Part shown: piece after piece, positions 7,735-17,238 of the stretch
How the letters are laid out: every line of letters begins with the position of its first letter
How positions within the stretch are numbered: position 1 is the first letter of the stretch
Source of the DNA: Burkholderia cenocepacia
Lineage (GTDB): Bacteria; Pseudomonadota; Gammaproteobacteria; Burkholderiales; Burkholderiaceae
Length of the DNA: 64,000 nt
Reading direction: 5' to 3'
NCBI RefSeq assembly: GCF_900446215.1
Contig: NZ_UAQZ01000007.1
Span: forward strand, 248,001-312,000
The notes under the pieces: generated by a model
The model's database searches: none
The model's input: the letters and a program-made list of their open reading frames with translations, nothing else
What the model was told of the DNA's origin: nothing
Program-made: the position numbers and the translations under genes

Positions 7735-9159
7735 TCAGGACGCCTTGTCCGCCGCCGTCGCCGGATACCGGCCGTTGCCGCCCGCGTCGTCGCCTGCCGC
7801 CAGTTGCTCCAGCGCGAGGCCCTTCGTCTCGATTCCCAGTGTCCACACGGCGATGGCCGCCGCGACGAACGACAGCGCGCCGAGCGTGAACACGCCGCCC
7901 TGGCCGAACACCGGCAACACGACGCCGACCACGTAAGGCCCGATCAGCGAACCGACGCGACCGATCGCCGACGCGAAGCCCGAACCGGTCGCGCGTGCGC
8001 CGGTGCCGTACAGCTCGGGCGTGTACGTGTACAGCGCCGCCCACATCCCGAACAGGAAGAACTGCATCGCGAGGCCCGTGACGATCAGCAGCGTCGTGCT
8101 GCCGCCGTACAGCGCGCTCTGGCCGTATGCGTACGCCATCGCACCGCCGCCGATCAGCGATGCGATGCAGGTCGGCTTGCGGCCCCAGCGTTCGACGAGC
8201 CACGCGGCGCACAGGAAGCCCGGCACGCCGCCGAGCGAGATCAGCACCGTGTAGAACACCGATTTCGTGACTTCGAAGCCGGCCTGCTGCAGCAGCGCGC
8301 CGAGCCACGACGTGAGGCCGTAGAAGCCGAGCAGCGCGAAGAACCACAGCAGCCACACCATCACCGTGCGGCGACGGTACACGCCGCTCCAGATCTCGCG
8401 CAGCGCGCCGCGACCGCGTGCGGCGGCCGGCTCGGCGAGCCGCGACGGCGGCGGCAGCGTCGTGACGCCGGCCGAGCGCATCACCTTCGCCTCGATCGAG
8501 TGCATCACCGTGTCGGCTTCCGCGTGCCGGCCCGCATGTTCGAGCCAGCGCGGCGATTCCGGCACGATGCGGCGTACGACGAGCACGAACACGGCCGGAA
8601 TCGCGAGCAGCGCGAACACGGTGCGCCAGCCGAACTGCGGCAGCACGAAATACGCGACGATGCCGGCCGTGATGAAGCCGAGCGGCCAGAAGCCGTCCAT
8701 CAGCGCGATCAGGCGGCCGCGTTTCTCGGTCGGCACGAATTCGGACAGCAGCGTCTGCGCGACCGGAAACTCCATCCCCATCCCGATGCCGAGCAACACG
8801 CGATAGACGATCAACGCGTCGACGCTCTGCGCGGTCGAGCACAGGTACGACGCGGCGCCCCACAGCACCATGCTCCACTGGAACACCGGCCGACGGCCGA
8901 AACGGTCGGCGAGCAGGCCGGCGACGGCCGCGCCGAGCACCATCCCGAAGAAGCTCGCGCTCGCGACGAGGCCGGCGGCCGCGGTCGACAGCCCGAACTC
9001 CTTGCGAATCGAGCCGAGCACGAACGTCATCGTGCCGAGGTCGACCGAATCGAAGAAGAACGCGATCGCGATGATGAAGAAGATGCGCTTGTGATAGCCG
9101 GAGAACGGCAGGCGTTCGAGCCGGGCGGCGGCGGAGGCGGGAGCGGTGGCGGCGGGCAT
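7735..9159 (-). CDS. MFS transporter, aromatic-acid/niacin (NiaP-like) type
   Basis: This 474-aa protein has the 12-helix pattern of the major facilitator superfamily. The cytoplasmic loop 2-3 signature is LADRFGRRP, the second-half copy is VERWGRKP, and PESPRWL follows helix 6, as in sugar/metabolite:proton symporters. The overall sequence resembles the NiaP/aromatic acid symporter group that imports nicotinate or benzoate-like acids. The substrate cannot be fixed because no catabolic genes are adjacent. It is an inner-membrane importer. About 160 bp separate it from the ABC permease upstream on the same strand. Confidence 0.8.
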   Translation of the reverse strand: MPAATAPASAAARLERLPFSGYHKRIFFIIAIAFFFDSVDLGTMTFVLGSIRKEFGLSTAAAGLVASASFFGMVLGAAVAGLLADRFGRRPVFQWSMVLWGAASYLCSTAQSVDALIVYRVLLGIGMGMEFPVAQTLLSEFVPTEKRGRLIALMDGFWPLGFITAGIVAYFVLPQFGWRTVFALLAIPAVFVLVVRRIVPESPRWLEHAGRHAEADTVMHSIEAKVMRSAGVTTLPPPSRLAEPAAARGRGALREIWSGVYRRRTVMVWLLWFFALLGFYGLTSWLGALLQQAGFEVTKSVFYTVLISLGGVPGFLCAAWLVERWGRKPTCIASLIGGGAMAYAYGQSALYGGSTTLLIVTGLAMQFFLFGMWAALYTYTPELYGTGARATGSGFASAIGRVGSLIGPYVVGVVLPVFGQGGVFTLGALSFVAAAIAVWTLGIETKGLALEQLAAGDDAGGNGRYPATAADKAS

Positions 9160-9318
9160 GGCGTCCTCTGAAATGAAAAAGGGGCCGCGCAGCGCATGCT
9201 CCAGGGCCCCGATGCTTCGTATTCAGTAGACGCGACCACAAACTGCCGCATCGGAGGAAAAGCGCCGCCCGCTTGCCGAAATGCGTCATCGGCGGGCGGC
9301 GCGTGACGCCAGGCAGCG

Positions 9319-10080
9319 TTAGTTCTTCAGCTTGTAGCCGGTGCGGAACATCCACGCGACGATCGCGAGCAGGATCACGAGGAACAGCGCGGTCGCGGCG
9401 AGGCTGATCCACACGTGCACGTCGGCGATCCCGTAGAACGACCAGCGAAAGCCGCTGATCAGGTAGACGATCGGGTTGAACAGCGTGACCACGCGCCACG
9501 CGGGCGGCAGCATGTCGACCGAGTAGAAGCTGCCGCCCAAGAACGTGAGCGGCGTGATGATCAGCAGCGGCACGAGCTGCAGTTTCTCGAAGCTGTCGGC
9601 CCAGATGCCGATCACGAAGCCGAACAGGCTGAACGTGACGGCCGTCAGCACCAGGAACAGCACCATCCAGAACGGATGCAGGATGTGCAGCGGCACGAAC
9701 AGGCCGGCCGTGGCGAGGATGATCACGCCGAGCAGGATCGACTTCGATGCGGCCGCGCCGACGTACGCGATCACGATCTCCCAGTACGACACGGGCGCGG
9801 ACAGGATCTCGTAGATCGTGCCGGTGAAGCGCGGGAAGTAGATGCCGAACGACGCGTTCGAGATGCTCTGCGACAGCAGCGACAGCATCACGAGGCCCGG
9901 CACGATGAACGACCCGTAGCCGATGCCGTTCACGTCGCTGATGCGCGAGCCGATCGCGGAGCCGAACACGACGAAATACAGCGACGTCGAGATCACCGGC
10001 GCGATGATGCTCTGCATCAGCGTGCGGCGCGTGCGGGCCATTTCTGCGCGGTAGATCGCGCGGATTCCATGCCAGTTCAT
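9319..10080 (-). CDS. ABC-2 type transporter permease
   Basis: This 253-aa permease has six predicted membrane helices and the ABC-2 signature region near the fifth helix ([18 protein letters not shown]). It resembles E. coli YadH and other drug or lipid/polysaccharide exporters. It pairs with the ATPase gene immediately upstream: the ATPase stop and this ATG are separated by three bases, so they form one operon and one inner-membrane exporter. The substrate is unknown. Confidence 0.88.
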   Translation of the reverse strand: MNWHGIRAIYRAEMARTRRTLMQSIIAPVISTSLYFVVFGSAIGSRISDVNGIGYGSFIVPGLVMLSLLSQSISNASFGIYFPRFTGTIYEILSAPVSYWEIVIAYVGAAASKSILLGVIILATAGLFVPLHILHPFWMVLFLVLTAVTFSLFGFVIGIWADSFEKLQLVPLLIITPLTFLGGSFYSVDMLPPAWRVVTLFNPIVYLISGFRWSFYGIADVHVWISLAATALFLVILLAIVAWMFRTGYKLKN

Positions 10081-10083
10081 GGG

Positions 10084-11028
10084 TCAGGCTCCTTGCACGC
10101 CGTTGCGGCGGTTGTCGATCAGGCTGACGAAAATGTCCTCCAGCGAGCTCTGCGTCGTGTGCAGGTCGCGAAAGCCGATGCCGGCCGAGCCGAGCGCGTT
10201 GATCAGCTTCGCGATGCTCGCGTCGTCGCGCTGCGAGTCGTACGTATAGACGAGCGCGGCGCCGTCTTCCGCGCGTTCGAGACCGAACGGCGCGAGCGCG
10301 GGCGGCACCTCCGCGAGCGGCTGCTCGAGTTGCACAGTCAGCTGCTTCTTGCCGAGCTTGCGCATCAGTTCGCGCTTTTCCTCGACGAGCACGAGCTCGC
10401 CACCGAGGATGATGCCGATCCGGTCGGCCATCTCTTCGGCTTCCTCGATGTAGTGCGTGGTCAGCAGGATCGTCACGCCGCTTTCGCGCAGCGAATCGAC
10501 GAGCTTCCACATGTCGCGGCGCAGTTCGACGTCGACGCCGGCCGTGGGTTCGTCGAGGAACAGGATGCGCGGCTCATGCGACAGCGCCTTCGCGATCATC
10601 ACGCGGCGCTTCATGCCGCCCGACAGCGTCATCAGCTTGTTGTCGCGCTTGTCCCACAGCGACAGCGCCTTCAGCGTCTTCTCGATGTACGCGGGATCGG
10701 GCGCCTTGCCGAACAGGCCGCGGCTGAACGACACGGTGGCCCAGACGGTTTCGAACGCGTCGGTGGTCAGCTCCTGCGGCACGAGGCCGATCATTTCGCG
10801 GGCCGCGCGGTATTGATCGCGGATGTCGTGGCCGCCGACCGTCACGCGGCCTTCGGTCGGCGTGACGATGCCGCAGATCGAGCCGATCAGCGTCGTCTTG
10901 CCGGCGCCGTTCGGCCCGAGCAGCGCGAAGATCTCGCCGGGGCGGATGTCGAGGGTCACGTGCTTCAGCGCCTGGAAGCCGGACGCGTAAGTCTTGGAGA
11001 GGTCGGAGACGGAAAGGATCGGTTGCAT
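10084..11028 (-). CDS. ABC transporter ATP-binding protein
   Basis: This 314-aa ATPase has Walker [10 protein letters not shown], a signature loop LSGGMKRR, Walker B ILFLDEP and the switch histidine in LLTTHY, all in the usual order within the first 215 residues. The last 90 residues are an accessory domain typical of the YadG/CcmA-like exporter ATPases. It energises the ABC-2 permease encoded next. The start at the ATG 11028 gives the normal family beginning [12 protein letters not shown]; a GTG two codons upstream (11034) is also possible. Confidence 0.9.
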   Translation of the reverse strand: MQPILSVSDLSKTYASGFQALKHVTLDIRPGEIFALLGPNGAGKTTLIGSICGIVTPTEGRVTVGGHDIRDQYRAAREMIGLVPQELTTDAFETVWATVSFSRGLFGKAPDPAYIEKTLKALSLWDKRDNKLMTLSGGMKRRVMIAKALSHEPRILFLDEPTAGVDVELRRDMWKLVDSLRESGVTILLTTHYIEEAEEMADRIGIILGGELVLVEEKRELMRKLGKKQLTVQLEQPLAEVPPALAPFGLERAEDGAALVYTYDSQRDDASIAKLINALGSAGIGFRDLHTTQSSLEDIFVSLIDNRRNGVQGA

Positions 11029-11452
11029 GCTCACGGATGGCACGGCCGCCCGGCGCGACGGCGGGCGCCGCGCGTGCCCGGCGCCGCCGCCGCTGCGAAG
11101 CGGCCGGGACCGGGGACGGCATGGCGAACGGGCGTCATGTCGAACGGCAGGGTAGTGCGGGATCGCGGGACCGCCATATTAGCAATCGGCAGATCGAAAT
11201 GCATTCTGATGGAAAGGCTGGGCTGGACTGGCGCCGGATTTGCGGGAATTGCGGTGATATCGCTCAACGATTTGGCGTTTTATTTGAATGATGCGAATAA
11301 TCCGGATGGTTTTCCGCGAATCGGGCCGCGAGCGCGTTGCCGCTCGACGGGCGGGCCGACTGTGCTGCCTGCCGTCCCTCGCGCCGTACCGGGACGGCAC
11401 GCGTGGCGCTCGCGATAATGCGTGCCTTTCACGGTGATACGGAGCGGGGCGC
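11029..11452. other. Intergenic region between ABC operon and cupin gene
   Basis: This is divergent promoter space. The part from about 11170 to 11320 is richer in A+T than the surroundings (for example TTTATTTGAATGATGCGAATAA), which fits promoters for both directions. I see no RNA gene, repeat or convincing small gene. Confidence 0.5.
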
Positions 11453-11749
11453 ATGTCTTTGATCGATTTCAAGTCCGTGGCGGACGCGCAGGCCGCCGCA
11501 TGGAAATCCACGATCGTCGGCGAAGTCGGGCCGGCCCGGATCAAGGTGCTGCGCATGGATGCGCAGCCTTACGAAGCGGAAGTGCACGACTACAACGAGG
11601 GGCTGCTGGTGCTCGACGGCACGCTGAGGCTCGAGGTCGAGGCGGAAACGGTCGTGGTCGGCGCCGGGCAGATGTATCTCGCGCGCGCCGGCACGCGCCA
11701 CGCGGTGCTGCCCGGCAGCCACGGCACGCTCGCGATCATCGACGTATGA
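11453..11749 (+). CDS. Small single-domain cupin protein
   Basis: This 98-aa protein folds as one cupin barrel. The first motif is degenerate around VHDYNEGLLVLDGTLRL, and the second motif runs VVGAGQMYLARAGTRHAVLPG, with a conserved His near residue 82. Metal ligands are partly present, so it could be a metal-binding enzyme or a small sensor. The start is at 11453. It stands alone and no pathway partner is visible. Confidence 0.75.
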   Translation: MSLIDFKSVADAQAAAWKSTIVGEVGPARIKVLRMDAQPYEAEVHDYNEGLLVLDGTLRLEVEAETVVVGAGQMYLARAGTRHAVLPGSHGTLAIIDV

Positions 11750-12378
11750 GGTGCGCCGCAACATGCGTGCGGGCCGCCGAGGGCCGGCTGGCCTGGCTCG
11801 GCGCGGATTGTCGTCCGTCGTTCAAACGCGTGTTCCATGGTCCGTGTATTTGTCTGAGCAAATAAAATGAAGGCTGTTTGAAAATCTGTCAAATACCGTA
11901 TGAACGCTAGGATCGCGCGGTTTCATCCGTTTGGAACTCTGCATCCATTTACTTGTGGGAATGGTCCGATCATAGTCTCGACAAACGACGCATCACGATA
12001 ACGAATCAAGCGTACGTATGGAGACCACACCATGAGACGCCTATCCGCGGGGCCAGCCGGACTGCCGTTTCCCGATTTTTCGCTGAATGCAGGCGCGACG
12101 CAGGTCGCGTGCCTGCCTCGTCACCACGCCGTGTAGCGGCGAACCGTAGCGACAAGCTACTTTCCGTTTCGATCGTTCCGACGGCGCCGTGCCGCATGAC
12201 GGCGCTGCGGGAGCGCGCTCGTCTGCCGCCGCGGCATGTGCCGCATCTGCCTGACCGGCATCGCGGCGGCCTTGCGTGCATCGTCATGCGCCGCGCCTTC
12301 GTGCGGCGGCGCGATACCAACCGGCGGGCCATGCAGCCCGGCCGGACGAGACTTGTCGTACCTGAAAAGGAGGGGTTG
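11750..12378. other. Intergenic region upstream of the lipoprotein operon
   Basis: The first 250 bases (11830-12020) are relatively A+T-rich and probably hold the promoter of the operon that begins at 12379. A 34-codon frame at 12032-12136 starts with MRRLSAGPAG but has no good ribosome binding site and is not counted as a gene. The remainder, up to AAAAGGAGGGG at 12365-12375, is GC-rich with no recognised element. Confidence 0.45.
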
Positions 12379-13977
12379 ATGATTTGCATTCCTGAATGGC
12401 GGAAGGCGGTCCTGTCGTGCGCGGTACTGGCGCTGCCGTTCGTCGCCGGTTGCGGCGGCGGCGACGATCCGGGGCCGATCACCGTGCCGCAGTGCTCGGG
12501 TAGCGCCTGCGGGCCGAGCGGCGCCGACACGACGCCGCCCGTCGTGACGAAGCTGTGTCCCGACGCGCTCGATTACACGACGACGTACACGGGCGGCGCC
12601 GGCAGCGGCGAATACGTGAAGGTGAAGTTCGACACGACGAAGCTCACCTACCAGCTGCAGTTCATCGAATCGTCGGTGCCGACCTCGGCGGGGCAAGTCA
12701 ACAACACGCGCGCGGGCCTGACGATCAGCGGTGCATTCCATCATCCGACTAATCTCCCGACGGCCGAGCAGAACCGTTGCGCGTTCGTGCTCGACAGCGG
12801 CGCGACGAGCGACGGCGCGTATTCGGTGACGATCAACCGCGCCGACCCGCCGATGCTGTTCGTCGGCAATGGCGTGGTGGGCGGCGGGATTCCGGGGGCG
12901 ACGATTGCGTTCGCCGGTATCCCGCTGCTTCCGGGCATCACGCTCGGCGTCGTACCGTCGCGCACCTTCGATTTCTATCCGTTCATCGGCTTCACCGACA
13001 CGGAGACGGACTTCAGGAAAGTGGCGGGCAACTACAACGAGGTAGGCATCCATCTGTCGCCCATCGGCGGTGACGGTCAGAGCCCGACCGGGGCGGTCGG
13101 CTGGGAATCCGACGTCGTCAACTGGAATCAGACGTTGAACGCGGACGGTTCGTGTTCGATCACGCAGGGCAGCGACTACTCGTGTCAGACGACCGGGACG
13201 CCGTGGGCGCTGCGCAAGAACGCGGACGGATCGGCGGACAATGTGTTCGTGAGCAATCCGGCCAGCGGGGCAGGGTATCCGATCGCGGGACAGGGCTCGA
13301 CGCTGATCATTGCACCGAGCCAGGCGAAAGGCATCATGATCGTCGGCAGGCTGAACGGCGTACTGGTGCCGATCGTGATTCGTGTCGGCTACACGCACGT
13401 CGATACGGTCAATCTGCTCGCATCGGTCGCCGATGCCGAAGTCGGCATCTCGATGCTGTCGTCGACGAAAGCGATTGCCGCGAACTCCCTGAAGGGCGGG
13501 TACATCGGCGCGACCAGCGCCTCTGCATGCGGCATCGTGACATCCAGCGGCCAGGGGAACAAGTTGGCGTCGGCGGGGCCGAGCTTCAACCCCAACGTGC
13601 CGCACCCGGACCTGCCCGGCATCTTCGCCAACAACGCCTTCTATTCGGTAGCCGGCAGTTGCAACGACGGCACCGCGGTGTCGACGCTGGCCGCGAACTA
13701 TACGTCCACGCTGTTCCAGGGCAGTACCGCGGCGTTCATCGATCCGCAGACGTCGTCGGTCACCTCGCAGTTCGCGCTGGACTATACGCAGGCCACGCCC
13801 GGCAAGATCAAGGTGACGGCCGCGCAGGACTTCAACGCGAAGGGCGCGAACGGCAACGCGGCGATCTTCGGCAAGGGCGACACGGGCTGGCTCGTGACGG
13901 CCGGCAACGTCTACGCGATGGTCGTCAACAACAACAAGGTCAACCCGTTCTTCACGATCGGCGCGTTCGTCCAGTAA
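12379..13977 (+). CDS. DUF2957 lipoprotein (first of two)
   Basis: This 532-aa envelope protein starts with a lipoprotein signal peptide: a hydrophobic core and lipobox LPFVAGC, with the acylated Cys near residue 25, then a Gly/Asp-rich linker. The body is rich in Gly, Thr and Asn and predicted to be mainly beta strands. It shares block motifs with the next gene: VKFDTTKLTYQL, YPFIGFTDTETDF, and the C-terminal NPFFTIGAFVQ. This is the DUF2957 family known mainly from Burkholderia; no biochemical function is established. The ATG at 12379 has a strong AAAAGGAGGGG. It leads a four-gene run with the second lipoprotein, an OmpW-like barrel and a PraB-like protein. Confidence 0.85.
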   Translation: MICIPEWRKAVLSCAVLALPFVAGCGGGDDPGPITVPQCSGSACGPSGADTTPPVVTKLCPDALDYTTTYTGGAGSGEYVKVKFDTTKLTYQLQFIESSVPTSAGQVNNTRAGLTISGAFHHPTNLPTAEQNRCAFVLDSGATSDGAYSVTINRADPPMLFVGNGVVGGGIPGATIAFAGIPLLPGITLGVVPSRTFDFYPFIGFTDTETDFRKVAGNYNEVGIHLSPIGGDGQSPTGAVGWESDVVNWNQTLNADGSCSITQGSDYSCQTTGTPWALRKNADGSADNVFVSNPASGAGYPIAGQGSTLIIAPSQAKGIMIVGRLNGVLVPIVIRVGYTHVDTVNLLASVADAEVGISMLSSTKAIAANSLKGGYIGATSASACGIVTSSGQGNKLASAGPSFNPNVPHPDLPGIFANNAFYSVAGSCNDGTAVSTLAANYTSTLFQGSTAAFIDPQTSSVTSQFALDYTQATPGKIKVTAAQDFNAKGANGNAAIFGKGDTGWLVTAGNVYAMVVNNNKVNPFFTIGAFVQ

Positions 13978-14048
13978 CCCCGCATTGAACACGTCACACC
14001 GGCGGCGCATGCGTCGCCGCCGGTGAATCGAATTTCAAGAGGATTCCT

Positions 14049-15302
14049 ATGAATGTGAAACATTGGATGGTCGCGGCGTCGCTCGCGCCCGTGCTGGCCG
14101 CCTGCGGCGGTGACGGCGACCCGCCGCCCGCGCCGGTGGTCCGGCTGTGCCCGCAGACGATCGACTACAACACGGTGTTCATCGGCGGCTCCGGGTCGGG
14201 CGAGCTCGTGAAGGTGCAGCTCGACACGACGAAGATGACGTACCGGATGACCTACCTCGCGTCGCCGGTGCCCGCCACCACCGGTACCGTGCAGCCGACG
14301 CGCGACACCGCGCCCGCGAACGTGGTCGACGGCACGCTGGCCGACGAGACGGGGCTGCCGACGGTGAAGCTGAACCAGTGCACGTTCCGGATGCAGAACG
14401 CGAGCCTCGACCCGAGCCGGCCCGCGCGGCTGTTCCTCGGCGAAGGCGTGCTGGGCGGCGCGATCCCCGGCGCGACGATCCAGTTCGACGGCGTGATCGG
14501 CGTCGGCAAGATCACGAAGACGACGTTCCCGTACTACCCGTTCATCAGCTTCTCGTCGCTGGAAACCGACCTGACGAAGATCGCCGGCACGTACAACCAG
14601 CTCGGCTATCACCAGGTGCCGTCGCAGAACTTCCAGCCGGTGGCGCTCGACCAGCAGGTGACGATCAACGCGGATGGCAGCTACACGGAAACCGACAACT
14701 TCGGCAAGAAGAACGGCGGGCAGCCGCTTGCGTCGAGCGCGACGGTGAATCAGCCGTTCACGCTGCGCCCCGATGCGCCGGCATTCCAGTCGCTGAACTA
14801 CCAGCCGCAGATTCCACCGACGCTCGCCGCGCTCGATCCGGCGAAGGCCGGCAAGGGGATCCTGATCGTCGGCAAGCTGCGCAACCAGCTCGTGCCGATC
14901 TTCATCCGCACCGGCGCCGCGAACGCGGACCTCACGCAAGGCCCGCCGAGCGCGGACGACGAATCGGGGATCTCGTTCCTGAGCCCGCGGACGGCGATCG
15001 CGCAGGGCTCGCAGGACGGCGAGTACACGGGCGTCGACAGCGCGTTCAACTACCGCGCGACCGCGCTCGTTGGCGCGCAGGCCACGCTGCTCGATCCGTT
15101 CAACGCATCGCAGGCCGCGCTCACGCGCGCGCTGAACCTCGACTACACGCAGAAGGTGCCGGGCGTCGTGACGACCGTGCATGCGGATGCGGCGTCGGGG
15201 CCAGCGACCGGCAAGTTCGTGTTCACCGGCGGCGTGTTCGGGTTCCTCGACATGGCCGATACGAGCAACCCGTACTTCACGGTCGGCGCGTTCGTGCAGT
15301 GA
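14049..15302 (+). CDS. DUF2957 lipoprotein (second of two)
   Basis: This 417-aa paralogue of the preceding gene has lipobox APVLAAC (Cys near residue 20). Shared blocks are VQLDTTKMTYRMTY, YYPFISFSSLETD, KGILIVGKLRNQLVPI and the ending NPYFTVGAFVQ. It is shorter by about 115 residues, mostly because an inserted segment of the first copy is absent. Both copies end in the same motif, suggesting a conserved C-terminal surface. It is separated from the first copy by 71 bp with AAGAGGA before the ATG. A surface or periplasmic role is likely; the ligand is unknown. Confidence 0.85.
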   Translation: MNVKHWMVAASLAPVLAACGGDGDPPPAPVVRLCPQTIDYNTVFIGGSGSGELVKVQLDTTKMTYRMTYLASPVPATTGTVQPTRDTAPANVVDGTLADETGLPTVKLNQCTFRMQNASLDPSRPARLFLGEGVLGGAIPGATIQFDGVIGVGKITKTTFPYYPFISFSSLETDLTKIAGTYNQLGYHQVPSQNFQPVALDQQVTINADGSYTETDNFGKKNGGQPLASSATVNQPFTLRPDAPAFQSLNYQPQIPPTLAALDPAKAGKGILIVGKLRNQLVPIFIRTGAANADLTQGPPSADDESGISFLSPRTAIAQGSQDGEYTGVDSAFNYRATALVGAQATLLDPFNASQAALTRALNLDYTQKVPGVVTTVHADAASGPATGKFVFTGGVFGFLDMADTSNPYFTVGAFVQ

Positions 15303-15375
15303 CCGCGTGTGGATGGAGACACGGCGGCGCCGCGCGCGAAGGCGCGGCGCCCGGACAGAATGAGGGGGAGACTTC

Positions 15376-16200
15376 ATGAAGAAGCTGATTGTCGCGGGTG
15401 TCGTCGCAGGCGTATCGACGCTCGCATCGGCCCAGCAGGCGGGCGACAACGTCGCGACGCTGGGCTGGCTGCACATCATGCCGCAGGATTCGACCAACGG
15501 GCTGACGACGAATCTCGCGAACATGCCGATCAACGGACCGTTGCGCCTGCCCGGTTCGTTCACGTCGCCGGGCACGAGCCTGACGGTCAACAACGCCGAT
15601 ACGGTCGGCCTCACGCTCACGCACTTCTTCACCGATCACATCGCGGTGACGTCGGTGCTCGGCGTGCCGCCGGAATTCACGCTGACCGGACACGGGGTGA
15701 TCAAGCCGCCTGGCCCGGCCGGCGCGCTCGGTTCGGTCAACATGGACAATCCGGCGAACCAGCCGGCCGTGAAGAACGCGCGGCAGTGGAGCCCGACGAT
15801 CATTCTGCAGTACTACTTCAATTCGTCGACGGCGAAGTTTCGTCCGTTCGTCGGGATCGGCGTGGCCTACAGCTGGTTCAGCAACATCGAACTGAACGGC
15901 AACTTCGCGAGGGACATCAACGAGAACCTCGGCAGCGTGCTCGCCGCCGGCGCCGGCAAGCCGGGGGCAACGTCGGTGGAGGGCAAGGCGTCGTCGTCGT
16001 TCACGCCGGTCTACAACATCGGCGCGAGCTACGCGATCGACAAGCACTGGGGGCTCACGGCGACGCTGACGTACATGCCGCTGAAGACCTACTCGTCGCT
16101 CGTGATCAAGGCGGCCGACGGGTCGACGCTCGCGACCACGCGCACGAAGTTGAAGGCCGATCCGCTGATCACGTTCGTCGGGATTTCCTACAAGTTCTGA
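15376..16200 (+). CDS. OmpW-family outer-membrane protein
   Basis: This 274-aa beta-barrel protein has a signal peptide (MKKLIVAGVVAGVSTLASA) and a C-terminal aromatic residue (GISYKF), the signal for outer-membrane assembly. Conserved OmpW features include LTLTHFFTDHIAVTSVLG, FRPFVGIGVAYSWF and GASYAIDKHWGLTATLTY. OmpW proteins form small eight-stranded barrels with a hydrophobic lateral channel for small hydrophobic molecules. It is longer than the typical 210-220 aa because of loop insertions. It follows the DUF2957 lipoproteins in the same operon. Confidence 0.88.
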   Translation: MKKLIVAGVVAGVSTLASAQQAGDNVATLGWLHIMPQDSTNGLTTNLANMPINGPLRLPGSFTSPGTSLTVNNADTVGLTLTHFFTDHIAVTSVLGVPPEFTLTGHGVIKPPGPAGALGSVNMDNPANQPAVKNARQWSPTIILQYYFNSSTAKFRPFVGIGVAYSWFSNIELNGNFARDINENLGSVLAAGAGKPGATSVEGKASSSFTPVYNIGASYAIDKHWGLTATLTYMPLKTYSSLVIKAADGSTLATTRTKLKADPLITFVGISYKF

Positions 16201-16321
16201 GCCGACCGGCGCGCATGACGCGTGCCGGCGGCTTCCTGCGACCGGCTGGCCGGATCGTTCCGGCCGGACGGTCGCGTTCCTGGCGGCGTGCCGCCATTTG
16301 TGAAGAGAGGGGGCAGTTCAA

Positions 16322-16825
16322 ATGAGCATTCGCAAAATCGTATCGCTTGTTGCTGCAGTGGCTTTCACCGCGGTTTCGGCCGCGCCTGCTTTCGCCGTCA
16401 CCGTTTCGCGTGCCGACGGCCAGCCGATGAATCCGAACGGCGAGCCGTTCTCGGCGACGGGGCTCACGAATCTCAGCAAGGGATCGATCAACGCCAGCTG
16501 TACCGCGACCTTCAACGGCACGATCACGTCGACCGGCATCGTCAACATCACGTCGACGACGTTCGCGGGCGGCGCGACGTGCGGCCTGATCAGCGGCAGC
16601 GCGAGCAGCACGTCGCCGTGGACGGGGCAAGCCGACAGCACGACGCAGCTGTCGATCAACAACGTGAAGGTCAACGTCACGCTGCTCGGCACCTGCGGGC
16701 CGAGCAAGGTCGTGACCGCGTGGAGCGACGCGAACTCGTCGCTGGCGTTCAACAACTCCGTGCTGACGCCGGACTGCACGGTGACCGGTACGGTCCTGAC
16801 GTCGCCGAAGTTCCACGTGCAGTAA
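16322..16825 (+). CDS. PraB-like secreted protein
   Basis: This 167-aa exported protein has a signal peptide ending in SAAPAFA and a Thr/Ser-rich beta-strand body with two pairs of cysteines that could form disulfides. It resembles the family annotated as 'alkane oxidation protein activator PraB', small secreted proteins linked in pseudomonads to growth on hydrocarbons. The assignment is from overall composition and from its position beside an OmpW barrel. GAGAGGGGGC precedes the ATG. It ends the four-gene operon, followed by a hairpin terminator. Confidence 0.6.
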   Translation: MSIRKIVSLVAAVAFTAVSAAPAFAVTVSRADGQPMNPNGEPFSATGLTNLSKGSINASCTATFNGTITSTGIVNITSTTFAGGATCGLISGSASSTSPWTGQADSTTQLSINNVKVNVTLLGTCGPSKVVTAWSDANSSLAFNNSVLTPDCTVTGTVLTSPKFHVQ

Positions 16826-17238
16826 GCATCGCGCGAGCGAAGCGGGAACCCGCCGCGCGCGAGGGCCGTGCATGCGGTATGCGCGGCGGGTTTTCGCGGC
16901 TTCGATGGGTTCGCGCCGTCGCGCGTATCGGCGCGGCGGCCGGATTCGTCCGACAGCGTGGTCGTGTATGCCGCCATCCATGTATTGCCGAAGCGCCGCG
17001 TGCAGTAGGCGCCGCGAAGCGGGGCGCCCGCCGCGCATGCGAGCCGTGCGGCGCATACGCGAGTTTTCGCATCTCCGATTCATGCGAGCCGTCATGCTTA
17101 CCGGCGCGACGGCCGGTTGACCGCCCGTGTCGCGATCCGATACGGGCGGACTTGCAGGGCCGGCGTGGCGTGTATTGCGCCACCCGATCCGATTGAAACA
17201 AAACCAGGCCAATTGGCCAGAACCATCCCGGACGACCC
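16826..17238. other. Intergenic region with an imperfect 80-90-bp direct duplication
   Basis: The segment 16816-16906 (the last codons of the PraB-like gene plus its terminator) recurs imperfectly at 16999-17079. Both copies begin CGTGCAGTA and end TTTTCGC plus a few bases before CGAT, with scattered changes and small gaps. The second copy follows no gene, and the hairpin in it has decayed. The rest, to 17238, contains a short A+T-richer patch (ATTGAAACAAAACCAGG), a likely promoter area for the next gene. Confidence 0.5.
16847..16895 (+). terminator. Hairpin terminator of the lipoprotein/OmpW operon
   Basis: A 12-bp perfect stem (16847-16858 AACCCGCCGCGC with 16881-16892) is followed by a short TTTT run. 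It lies 21 bp beyond the stop of the PraB-like gene, the normal place for an intrinsic terminator. Confidence 0.65.

Noticed and set aside
7469..10510. A 1,013-codon open frame on the minus strand over the MFS and ABC genes
   Set aside because: It runs through two verified genes in another frame, is Arg-rich and lacks any domain; typical antisense shadow in GC-rich DNA.
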